This document shows, in pieces, positions 25,186-32,656 of a stretch of DNA of 64,000 bases. How positions within the stretch are numbered: the first letter of the stretch is position 1; each line of letters opens with the position of its first letter. Where the stretch lies: the NCBI GenBank assembly GCA_014075255.1, contig CP046178.1, positions 506,001 to 570,000 of the forward strand, in the 5' to 3' direction. A model generated the notes under the pieces. It was not told where the DNA came from. It was given only the letters and a program-made list of their open reading frames with translations, and searched no databases. This DNA comes from Gammaproteobacteria bacterium. GTDB taxonomy: Bacteria; Pseudomonadota; Gammaproteobacteria; UBA4575. The position numbers were made by a program, and so were the translations under genes.

Positions 25186-27986
25186 AGCATTCGCTAAATA
25201 TAATTTTGATGATTGTAATTTCGGCGACGTTGATGGCATGTGGAAGTTTTGGCGGCGGCGGGAAAGGAGACAAGATAGGCAGTCTCAATAAAAAGCGTGT
25301 CAAAGTTAATGAAGACGTGCCCGTTAAAAGTAGTCGTACTAAAGCAATCAAACAATACAGAAAGCTTGTAAAAGAAGATCCTCAGAATGTTCATCCTGAA
25401 GTTTTACGTAGATTGGGTGATTTGCGTATGGAAGAAACAGAAGATGAAATGGCTGAGAATATTCAAGTTCCAGACAAAAGTACCTATGCTGAAACCATAA
25501 AGCTATATGAAGATGTGTTAGCAAAGCATTCAGCATACCCAAATAGAGACCGTGTTCTCTATCAGCTTTCTAGAGCATACGAATTAACAGGTCAGCATGA
25601 AAAAGCTTTAAAGGCTTTAGATCAGCTCGTCTATGAATACCCAAATTCAAATTATTATGGTGAAACACAATTTAGAAGGGCTGAAATATTGTTTGTCGAA
25701 AAGCAATACGCACAAGCTGAAGATGCATACGAGTCAGTAATCAAACAAGGTTCTGAAGGCCGTTTTTATATCCATTCTCTATACAAGCATGGTTGGTCGC
25801 ACTTCAAACAAGTGGACTATGATTATGGAATCCCATCTTTTAATACTGTGCTTGATAGCTTATTGGTGACAGGCGTAGAAGAAGAGCAAATTGCACAATT
25901 ACCTCAGCCTGATCAAGAATTGTTAGATGATACTTTGCGAGCCATTAGTTTAAGTTTTGCTTATCTAGGTGGACCCGAAGAGTTATCAAAATTCTATGCT
26001 GAATCAGGAAGGCAGACGTATGAAATATTAGTGTATGAAAGACTAGGCAAGCAATATCTAGATAAGAGACGTTGGAGTGATGCAGCCAATACTTATCGAC
26101 AATATGTGGAAACACACCAATTTAGCTCTAAGGCGCCACACTTTCAGATTAAGTCTATAGAAGCTTATAAGAAGGGTGAGTTTCCATCTGAAGTCTTACG
26201 GGCGAAAAAACAATTCGTTGTGGATTACAATCTGAAATCAGAATATTGGGCGCATAATGATGTTAATAAGTCAGATGACATTGTGTCCTTTCTTAAGGCA
26301 AACATTACTGATCTTGCAAAACATTATCATTCCATCGCTCAAAAAGAGCGTAAAAAGCCTAAGGAATATTATGATGAAGCAGCAACGTGGTATAGCGCTT
26401 ATTTAGAATCTTTCCCTGAAGATGAAAAAGCGTCTGAGATGAACTTCCATCTTGCTGAAGTGCATTATGAAACTAAACGCTATGCCAATGCTGTGCGAGA
26501 GTACGAAAAAACAGCTTATGGATATAAAAAACATCCAAAATCAGCAGAGTCTGGTTATGCTGCCATCATTGCTTATAACGAATGGTTGAAGCTAGAAAAA
26601 CAAGCAGCTCAACAATCGTTAATTAAAAATCAATTAATCGACAGTAGCTTTAAGTTCACTGAAAACTTCCCAGAACATCCTGAAGTTGCCAAAGTTATGA
26701 CCGTTACTGCAGAAGAGCTCTATGCACGTAAAGATTATGTACGTGCAACGAAAGCTTCTGACATTATTATTGTCGATCATTCTAACGCAGACAAAAAGTT
26801 AGTGTTATCTGCTTGGACAGTAAAAGCGAACTCAGCTTTTGATACTGCCCAATATAGTACTTCTGAAAAAGCTTATATAGAGGCTTTAAATCGAGCCCAA
26901 GCGAATGAAGAGTTACGCGATCCTCTTAAAGATAGATTAGCTGCATCGGTATACAAACAAGGTGAAGCGAGCAAGAAAGAAGGCGATCTAGAAGCTGCAG
27001 TATCACACTATCTCAGAGTTGGTCGAGTTGTTCCAGATGCAGAAATTCGTGCTACCGCACAATATGATGCGTCAGCTGCATTATTAGAGTTGGAGGATTG
27101 GAGCCGAGCTTCTAGTACATTAGAAGATTTCCGCCAACGTTACCCAAGCAATGAATTGCAAGGTGATGTCACACAAAAACTAGCAGTTTCATACGATAAA
27201 GGTGGTCAACATATAAAGGCTGCGAAAGAGTATGAGGTAATTGGGGCTAACTCAAATAATCCTACGTTAAAACGCGAAGCACACTTACAGGCTGCAGATT
27301 TATATGGCAAAGGCGGTGATTTTTACGGTGCAGAGCAAAGTTTAATGGCTTATGTAAAAGAACATCCAAAGCCTACAGAACCTGCAATGGAAGCCATGCA
27401 AAAACTCGTAGATATGTATACCGAGCGAAAATATATTGATGATAAATTGAGTTGGCAACAGAAAATTATAGACGCAGATGCTCGTGCTGGATCTGAACGT
27501 AATGACCGTACAAAGTTTTTAGCGGCTAATGCTACGTTGGATCTTGCCAAGCCAGAATTTGAAGCATTTAGTCAAATATTTTTACTTCACCCTTTAAAGA
27601 AAAATTTAAAACTTAAAAAGAAGCAAATGCAAGTTGCATTGGATGCATATGAAGCTGCGAGTAATTATAAAGTTCAACAGGTAACTACAGCAGCAACCTA
27701 TTGGTCAGCAAAAATTTATCAGGATTTTGCAGTTGCAATGATGGAATCTGATCGTCCTTCAGGCCTGTCCGCTGAAGAATATGATCAATATGAAATTTTA
27801 TTAGAAGAACAAGCTTATCCATTTGAGGAACAAGCGATAGAAATTTACGAATTAAATGCTTCGCGCATTTCAAACGATGTCTATGATGAATGGGTTAAAA
27901 AGAGTTTAGCTGAACTTGCAGTACTTTCACCTGCTCAATATGTAAAAGCTGAAAGGAGTGAAGATCTTGTTCAGAACATATACTAA
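25179..27986 (+). CDS. Large TPR lipoprotein, 935 aa
   Basis: A lipoprotein (lipobox LMAC, Cys21, then a GSFGGGG linker) made almost entirely of TPR-like helical pairs: DRVLYQLSRAYELTGQHEKA near 120, RAEILFVEKQYAQAEDAYE, HLAEVHYETKRYANAVREYE, HLQAADLYGKGGDFYGAEQ and others. It resembles oversized YbgF/BamD-like periplasmic scaffolds, which work with Tol-Pal or Bam. The ATG at 25179 (GTGGAAG upstream, ATGGTAA overlap with the preceding stop) is preferred over the in-frame start at 25167. It probably links the outer membrane to the ExbB/ExbD motor downstream. Confidence 0.83.
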   Translation: MVKHSLNIILMIVISATLMACGSFGGGGKGDKIGSLNKKRVKVNEDVPVKSSRTKAIKQYRKLVKEDPQNVHPEVLRRLGDLRMEETEDEMAENIQVPDKSTYAETIKLYEDVLAKHSAYPNRDRVLYQLSRAYELTGQHEKALKALDQLVYEYPNSNYYGETQFRRAEILFVEKQYAQAEDAYESVIKQGSEGRFYIHSLYKHGWSHFKQVDYDYGIPSFNTVLDSLLVTGVEEEQIAQLPQPDQELLDDTLRAISLSFAYLGGPEELSKFYAESGRQTYEILVYERLGKQYLDKRRWSDAANTYRQYVETHQFSSKAPHFQIKSIEAYKKGEFPSEVLRAKKQFVVDYNLKSEYWAHNDVNKSDDIVSFLKANITDLAKHYHSIAQKERKKPKEYYDEAATWYSAYLESFPEDEKASEMNFHLAEVHYETKRYANAVREYEKTAYGYKKHPKSAESGYAAIIAYNEWLKLEKQAAQQSLIKNQLIDSSFKFTENFPEHPEVAKVMTVTAEELYARKDYVRATKASDIIIVDHSNADKKLVLSAWTVKANSAFDTAQYSTSEKAYIEALNRAQANEELRDPLKDRLAASVYKQGEASKKEGDLEAAVSHYLRVGRVVPDAEIRATAQYDASAALLELEDWSRASSTLEDFRQRYPSNELQGDVTQKLAVSYDKGGQHIKAAKEYEVIGANSNNPTLKREAHLQAADLYGKGGDFYGAEQSLMAYVKEHPKPTEPAMEAMQKLVDMYTERKYIDDKLSWQQKIIDADARAGSERNDRTKFLAANATLDLAKPEFEAFSQIFLLHPLKKNLKLKKKQMQVALDAYEAASNYKVQQVTTAATYWSAKIYQDFAVAMMESDRPSGLSAEEYDQYEILLEEQAYPFEEQAIEIYELNASRISNDVYDEWVKKSLAELAVLSPAQYVKAERSEDLVQNIY

Positions 27987-28626
27987 GTTTTCAATGACCA
28001 ATATTGTAGTTGTTGCGTTAGTTGTAATGCTTGCAAGTTGTGCGAATATACCAAGTCTTAAAAAACCCACAACGACGTCAAAAGCTACAGTAAAAACTGA
28101 AAAAACGGCCAGTAAATCTGCCGGTAAAATATTAGCGCAACCTAATTTTAGAATTAGCAAAAAAACAGCTAGTGCATATAACGAAGCATTAAAGCACATG
28201 CGTTCAAAAAATTACGACACTGCAATTTCAGAAATGCAAAAAGTTGCGAAAATGGACCCGCGTATCTCTGGTCCATGGGTAAATATTGGTGTCGCACATA
28301 AAGAGCTTGGAGACAAAGAAAAAGCTAGATCAGCTTTTGAAAAAGCCTTAAGTGTAAACTCTAAAAACCCATATGCTTTAAATCAGTTAGCTATTCTAAA
28401 GCGTGAAGACGGTAATTTTGAAGTTGCTGAGAAACTATATTTACAGGCTTTGTCCGCGTATCCGGATTATAAAAACGCTCATCTGAATCTAGCTATTTTA
28501 TGTGATGTCTATTTAAGGAAAATAGACTGCGCGCTGGGCCATTATCAAGAATATTTGAGTCTTTCGGGTGGGCAAGATAAGCAGGTTATCGCTTGGATGT
28601 CGCAGCTGAAGAAGCAAGGTAGCTAA
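27967..28626 (+). CDS. TPR lipoprotein, 219 aa
   Basis: A lipoprotein with lipobox LASC (Cys25 from this start), a Thr/Lys-rich linker and three TPR units (YNEALKHMRSKNYDTAISE, PWVNIGVAHKELGDKEKARS, ALNQLAILKREDGNFEVAEK), then a C-terminal helix. AGGAG lies 8 bases before the TTG at 27967. A GTG at 27958 is too close to that site and an ATG at 27994 lacks one, so I choose TTG with moderate certainty. It overlaps the end of the 935-residue gene by 20 bases, showing tight coupling. PilF-like in pattern, but no pilus genes are near. Confidence 0.75.
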   Translation: MFRTYTKFSMTNIVVVALVVMLASCANIPSLKKPTTTSKATVKTEKTASKSAGKILAQPNFRISKKTASAYNEALKHMRSKNYDTAISEMQKVAKMDPRISGPWVNIGVAHKELGDKEKARSAFEKALSVNSKNPYALNQLAILKREDGNFEVAEKLYLQALSAYPDYKNAHLNLAILCDVYLRKIDCALGHYQEYLSLSGGQDKQVIAWMSQLKKQGS

Positions 28627-28674
28627 TCGCTATATAAGGCAATAGATAATGCAACAATATATGAAAGAACATTA

Positions 28675-28932
28675 ATGCTCATTATTCTGCTTATTCCTTG
28701 CTATTCAGTATCGGCTGAAGGCGAAGCACCGGGTGTGACACAAGAACTAGAAGGTATTGACGTTATTGGAAATCGTGAGCTGCCAAAGGCATTGGTGATT
28801 GTTCCTTGGAAAGCACCAGAACCTGGTGATTTAGATGGGTCGCCGCTACAAAGTTTAATTGATGAAGTGCTTGGCCCTGTCGATAAGGACGTGCACAAAA
28901 GAAAAGTAAGTTATTACGAACAGTATTATTGA
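28675..28932 (+). CDS. Small secreted protein of the ExbB/TPR locus
   Basis: An 85-residue protein with a short signal peptide (MLIILLIPCYSVSA) and a mature part containing IDVIGNRELPKALVIVPWK and LQSLIDEVLGPVDKDV, rich in Pro, Asp and Leu. Tyrosines cluster at the end (YYEQYY). I recognise it as the kind of small protein found beside ExbB/TPR gene groups but know no function. The ribosome binding site is weak (GAAAGA). Confidence 0.6.
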   Translation: MLIILLIPCYSVSAEGEAPGVTQELEGIDVIGNRELPKALVIVPWKAPEPGDLDGSPLQSLIDEVLGPVDKDVHKRKVSYYEQYY

Positions 28933-29010
28933 TTTTGGTTTTATCCTATTTTTTAACATTGAGTTAAAAGCTGGGTTTTTATTAAAGCGTGTAACGCTAA
29001 GGAGCAAAAA

Positions 29011-29751
29011 ATGGAAGAGAACGGGTCAGAAATCATCACAACAGATGGTTCAGAGACTGTACTTATGGACGGAGCTGAAATGCTGGTAATTCCAGAAGTG
29101 CACGATCCGAGCATGTATGAAACTGTAGTTACATTTTTTCAATCTGGTGGGCCATTCATGGTCCCAATTGCAATAATTCTTGCTATTGGTATTGCGATTG
29201 CAGTTGAAAGATATTTGTATCTTTCAGCTTCACGTGCACGCAATACACTTGCGTGGAACAAATTGCAATCTGCTTTAGCATCTGGAAATTTGTCACAAGC
29301 AATGGGTTTTGCTGAAAAATCTAAAGCTGCAGTGAGTCGAATCATTCATTATGGTTTTCTACGCGCGAAAACATCACGTCGTCGTGATGATGTAGAAATT
29401 GCTATGGAAGAAGGTTTGATGGAAGTGTTGCCTAAGCTTGAGAAGCGCACGCATTACCTTGCGACGTTTGCAAATATTGCAACACTGCTTGGGTTGCTAG
29501 GAACTATTATTGGTTTGATTGGTGCATTCACTTCGATTGCAGAAGCAAATCCAGCAGATAAGGCAGATATTTTGTCTGCGAACATTTCAGTTGCAATGAA
29601 CACAACTGCATTTGGTTTGATGGTGGGTATACCGCTATTGCTTATCCATGCGTGGCTATCAACAAAAACAACTGAAATTGTAGACAGTCTTGAAATGGCT
29701 TCTGTAAAAGTTCTGAACTTCGTAACTGATCGTAAACCTGAAGCAGCGTAA
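29011..29751 (+). CDS. MotA/TolQ/ExbB proton channel family protein
   Basis: A 246-residue inner-membrane subunit with three helices: GGPFMVPIAIILAIGIAIAV (about 47-66), a second around TLLGLLGTIIGLIGAF (about 158-173) and a third AFGLMVGIPLLLIHAWL (about 199-215). The spacing and the cytoplasmic domain between helices 1 and 2 are as in ExbB/TolQ. It forms the pentameric stator through which protons drive a TonB- or TolA-like rod. AAGGAG lies 6 bases before the ATG. The acidic N-terminal 40 residues are longer than in E. coli ExbB. Confidence 0.92.
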   Translation: MEENGSEIITTDGSETVLMDGAEMLVIPEVHDPSMYETVVTFFQSGGPFMVPIAIILAIGIAIAVERYLYLSASRARNTLAWNKLQSALASGNLSQAMGFAEKSKAAVSRIIHYGFLRAKTSRRRDDVEIAMEEGLMEVLPKLEKRTHYLATFANIATLLGLLGTIIGLIGAFTSIAEANPADKADILSANISVAMNTTAFGLMVGIPLLLIHAWLSTKTTEIVDSLEMASVKVLNFVTDRKPEAA

Positions 29752-29773
29752 TTAAGTAACCTAGGGTAGTAAA

Positions 29774-30277
29774 ATGCTTAACAAAAGACGTTTACGTAGG
29801 CGCGTTAATAAAAATGACGCGGAGCTTAGTGTTACACCATTTATGAATTTGATGGTGATCCTAGTTCCTTTCCTGCTCATTATGTTGGTGTTCGCTAAGA
29901 TTACAGTTTTAGAATTGCATTTACCTGCGGCGTCAAATCAGTCGAAACCTGATGAAAAACGTCTCGTGTTAGAAGTGATTGTTAAAGAAGACCGTTTGAT
30001 CGTACAAGATAAGAATGGCAACTTCCGACGCTATCAAATTGATAAAACAGAAGAAGGCTACGATGTGCTTACGCTATCGGAAACTTTGCAAGCCGTTAAG
30101 TATAAATATCCTGATAATGTTGCTGCCTCAATTTTACTTGAGCCAGATATAGGCTACGACAGCTTAGTGCTAGTAATGGATGCTGTTCGCGCTATCGATC
30201 TAGAAGACGAAAAAGGTAGTTTCACTCGTTCAGAACTATTTCCTGAAATTTCATTGGGCGATGCTCCTCTCTCATAA
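29774..30277 (+). CDS. ExbD-like subunit 1, with Asn in place of the channel Asp
   Basis: A 167-residue ExbD/TolR-type protein: basic N-terminus, one helix (SVTPFMNLMVILVPFLLIMLVF), then a periplasmic domain. In ExbD the helix starts TPF(I/L)D and the Asp (Asp25 in E. coli) carries protons. Here the same position, residue 25, is Asn. The helix otherwise matches well. It probably pairs with the second ExbD, which retains the Asp. It lies 22 bases after the ExbB-like gene. Confidence 0.88.
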   Translation: MLNKRRLRRRVNKNDAELSVTPFMNLMVILVPFLLIMLVFAKITVLELHLPAASNQSKPDEKRLVLEVIVKEDRLIVQDKNGNFRRYQIDKTEEGYDVLTLSETLQAVKYKYPDNVAASILLEPDIGYDSLVLVMDAVRAIDLEDEKGSFTRSELFPEISLGDAPLS

Positions 30278-30315
30278 AATTTTGGGAATGATAAGGCTAA
30301 ATAATAGGAAAGATT

Positions 30316-30828
30316 GTGAATGACCGAAGAATAAAACGAATGGAACGCCAGCATGGGCGTAACAAGCAGCCACCCTTTAATGTGGTGTCTCTAATGGATA
30401 TTTTTACGATCTTGGTATTCTTTTTATTGGTGAATACAAATGAGATTACGCCGCTACCTAATCCTAAAGGCATCGAAATGCCAGAATCTATTTCAGAAGT
30501 ATCACCGCAAGAATCAGTAGTGGTGATGCTCAGTAGTGAAGCGGTTCGACTTCAAGGTGAAGATGTAATCACTATCGAAGAAGTCATGAAAGAAGATTCT
30601 GTTGAAGTTTCATTGTTTGTTGAAAAGCTAAAACAGTTAGCTAATGAAGTTGAGCCTGAATCTGAAGAAGATCCAGAACGTGAAGTAACCATCATGGGTG
30701 ATAAAGAAGTCCCCTATAAGGTGTTGGATCGTGTAATGCGTCTATGTGCGACCTATGCAGGGTTTTCTAAAATATCACTTTCTGTCATACAAAAAGAAAC
30801 ACAAATAGAGCCCCAAATAGAGTCTTAA
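30316..30828 (+). CDS. ExbD-like subunit 2, with conserved Asp
   Basis: A 170-residue ExbD/TolR-type protein starting at GTG (AGGAAAG 3 bases upstream). The basic N-terminus leads into the helix FNVVSLMDIFTILVFFLLVNT, whose Asp28 is at the proton-carrying position. The periplasmic domain is acidic and ends in a Gln/Glu tail (KETQIEPQIES). It lies 38 bases after ExbD-like 1 and 2 bases before the TonB-like gene. With subunit 1 it would form a heterodimeric stator core. Confidence 0.9.
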   Translation: MNDRRIKRMERQHGRNKQPPFNVVSLMDIFTILVFFLLVNTNEITPLPNPKGIEMPESISEVSPQESVVVMLSSEAVRLQGEDVITIEEVMKEDSVEVSLFVEKLKQLANEVEPESEEDPEREVTIMGDKEVPYKVLDRVMRLCATYAGFSKISLSVIQKETQIEPQIES

Positions 30829-30830
30829 TT

Positions 30831-31802
30831 ATGGCTGCCACAATAACAAATTCATATTTTCCACACGATTTACCCTGGACGCTCCAGCGTGAGCAACAGG
30901 CGCGTTACAATAAGTTATTACGTTGGTCTGTAACGGGAATTATTTTCTTCGCATTCTTGTTAGCTTTTTTACCATTGCCTGAACCTGAAGAAATAGAGAA
31001 GCCAGAACCAGAACGTTTAGTAAAACTAATCCCTAAAGTGGAAGTGCCGCCACCTCCAGTACCAAAAGTGGTGCCGGTAGAAAAGAAAGTTAAGCCAAAA
31101 CCGAAGCCGAAACAGGTTAAGCCTAAGCCGCAACCCAAGAAAGAACCCATTAAGACCGCTGCAAAACCTAAAAAAGCACCGGTACCTACTAAGTCTGCTA
31201 AAGAAGTTGCAGCAAGCTCAGGTTTGCTGGCAATGAAAGACGAATTGTCCGATATAAAAAACACTTCTTCATCTGCTGCTTTAGGTGAACGTTCATTAAA
31301 CAAAAGTGGTACAGCAGGGAAAGCTACACAACGCGCATTAGTAACCAAAAACTATGGCAAAGCCAGTGGTGGGATTAACACTGCGGCATTAAGCACAAGT
31401 ACAGGCGGTAATGGCCTCGGTGGTCGTTCAGCTGGAAAAGTGGGTGGTGTTGATGGCCTTGGTGGAGGTGGGGGAACCGGTTCTGGTAATGGAGATGGTA
31501 CCGGTTACGGTAAAACACGTGATTTAGAAAAAATTCAGATTATGTTTGATCGTAATAAGAGTAGTTTATTTACACTTTACAATCGTCAGTTGCGTAAAGA
31601 TGCATCTTTACAAGGTAAAGTAGTACTGAATATTACGATTGCGCCATCGGGTAAAGTAACCGGCGTAAGTATTGTTTCAAGTCAGTTAGGTGAACCAACA
31701 CTTGAAAGCAAAATACTGCAGCGTGTAAAACTGATTAATTTTGGGGCAGAAGATGTTCCATCGTTCACATTCAATTATCCAATTGATTTCTATCCTGTAT
31801 AA
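30831..31802 (+). CDS. TonB-like protein with AgmX/PglI-type C-terminus
   Basis: A 323-residue energy-transducing rod. A cytoplasmic N-terminus precedes one helix (about 34-52, SVTGIIFFAFLLAFLPLP), a long Pro/Lys/Val-rich periplasmic spacer (EVPPPPVPKV, KPKPKPKQVKPKPQPKK; about 55-130), a Gly-rich stretch (about 190-225) and a TonB-fold C-terminal domain (GKVVLNITIAPSGKVTGVSI). That C-terminus resembles the AgmX/PglI domain known from myxobacterial gliding genes and related ExbB/ExbD loci. It is the likely moving partner of the stator. A PDZ protein gene overlaps its 3' end. Confidence 0.85.
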   Translation: MAATITNSYFPHDLPWTLQREQQARYNKLLRWSVTGIIFFAFLLAFLPLPEPEEIEKPEPERLVKLIPKVEVPPPPVPKVVPVEKKVKPKPKPKQVKPKPQPKKEPIKTAAKPKKAPVPTKSAKEVAASSGLLAMKDELSDIKNTSSSAALGERSLNKSGTAGKATQRALVTKNYGKASGGINTAALSTSTGGNGLGGRSAGKVGGVDGLGGGGGTGSGNGDGTGYGKTRDLEKIQIMFDRNKSSLFTLYNRQLRKDASLQGKVVLNITIAPSGKVTGVSIVSSQLGEPTLESKILQRVKLINFGAEDVPSFTFNYPIDFYPV

Positions 31803-32430
31803 ACGTGTATGGCCAGCAATTTCTTTGCTGGTCGTTTATGTTCTATTAATCTCTCAGTCCTTTGCCCGTCAACCGGATTGGGTGCTAAGCGGTACTTTCA
31901 TTAATGCTGAAAACACTCATGCGATGTTTGTTGATAATAAAGGCGATGAACTTTTATTAGAACTAGGAGATGATATACAAGGATGTGATCTGGTAGATGT
32001 TTGGCAGGATTCAGCGAAGCTTAACTGTGGTGGTGGACTATATACATTGCACTTGCGCAGCAGCGTTGGTGACATTCTTATGCAAGCTGAGTATGAGAAG
32101 TCGCTAGAAAAAAGAGAAACCATTGTTTTATCAAAAGCCGAGGTAGTTGACTACGTAAACGAGAAACAAAAACTGGTATCTGAAATCAGTTTTTTGCCAT
32201 TAATTGAAGATGAACAAGTAGTTGGTTTTACGCTTTCAAAAATACAGCCAGATACTAAAGCCGCTTCACTGGGTTTGTATAATGGTGATGTCATCAAAGC
32301 AGTAAATGATGTATCAGCATCGGACCCTGAATTTTTACAAACTGTTGAAGAATTGTCAGAAGTACCAGAAGTCACTATCCAGATAGATCGTAACGGCCAA
32401 TTGATGGCCTATACATATATACTAGAATAA
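31753..32430 (+). CDS. PDZ-domain inner-membrane protein (GspC-like)
   Basis: A 225-residue protein with an N-terminal helix (RVWPAISLLVVYVLLISQSF), a central domain resembling the homology region of type II secretion GspC (WVLSGTFINAENTHAMFVDN) and a C-terminal PDZ domain (GFTLSKIQPDTKAASLGLYNGDVIKAVNDV). In GspC the two domains bind the outer-membrane secretin and other partners. No other type II secretion gene is near. It overlaps the TonB-like gene by about 50 bases; an in-frame TTG at 31783 is an alternative start. It closes the operon. Confidence 0.76.
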   Translation: MFHRSHSIIQLISILYKRVWPAISLLVVYVLLISQSFARQPDWVLSGTFINAENTHAMFVDNKGDELLLELGDDIQGCDLVDVWQDSAKLNCGGGLYTLHLRSSVGDILMQAEYEKSLEKRETIVLSKAEVVDYVNEKQKLVSEISFLPLIEDEQVVGFTLSKIQPDTKAASLGLYNGDVIKAVNDVSASDPEFLQTVEELSEVPEVTIQIDRNGQLMAYTYILE

Positions 32431-32656
32431 AAATTAGCATTTATAATAACTAAATATATACTTATCAGCTATTTATACCTATTACTTAATATAATCTCTC
32501 CTATCTGAGTAAATTCGTCTCAAGTACCAAAATAATTACAATAAACAAGCATAATTTTTATGCATGTGCTGTACGTTTGCACCCGCTGTAACGGTCTATT
32601 GCAGTACAATATTCAACATAATTAATGAAATGCCCCATTAACGGGAGGATTTTTCA

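Noticed and set aside
30905-31348. Long open frame on the minus strand opposite the TonB-like gene
   Set aside because: It is the mirror of a Pro/Lys-rich coding sequence; its protein is repetitive (Gly/Phe/Ser), has no ribosome binding site and the sense gene is certain.
23218-32430. Classical Tol-Pal operon
   Set aside because: tolA, tolB and pal are missing, there are two ExbD subunits, and the rod protein has an AgmX/PglI-type end; the TPR proteins are far larger than YbgF.
31753-32430. Type II secretion system
   Set aside because: Only a GspC-like PDZ protein is present; no GspD-M genes are near, so a secretion system cannot be claimed.
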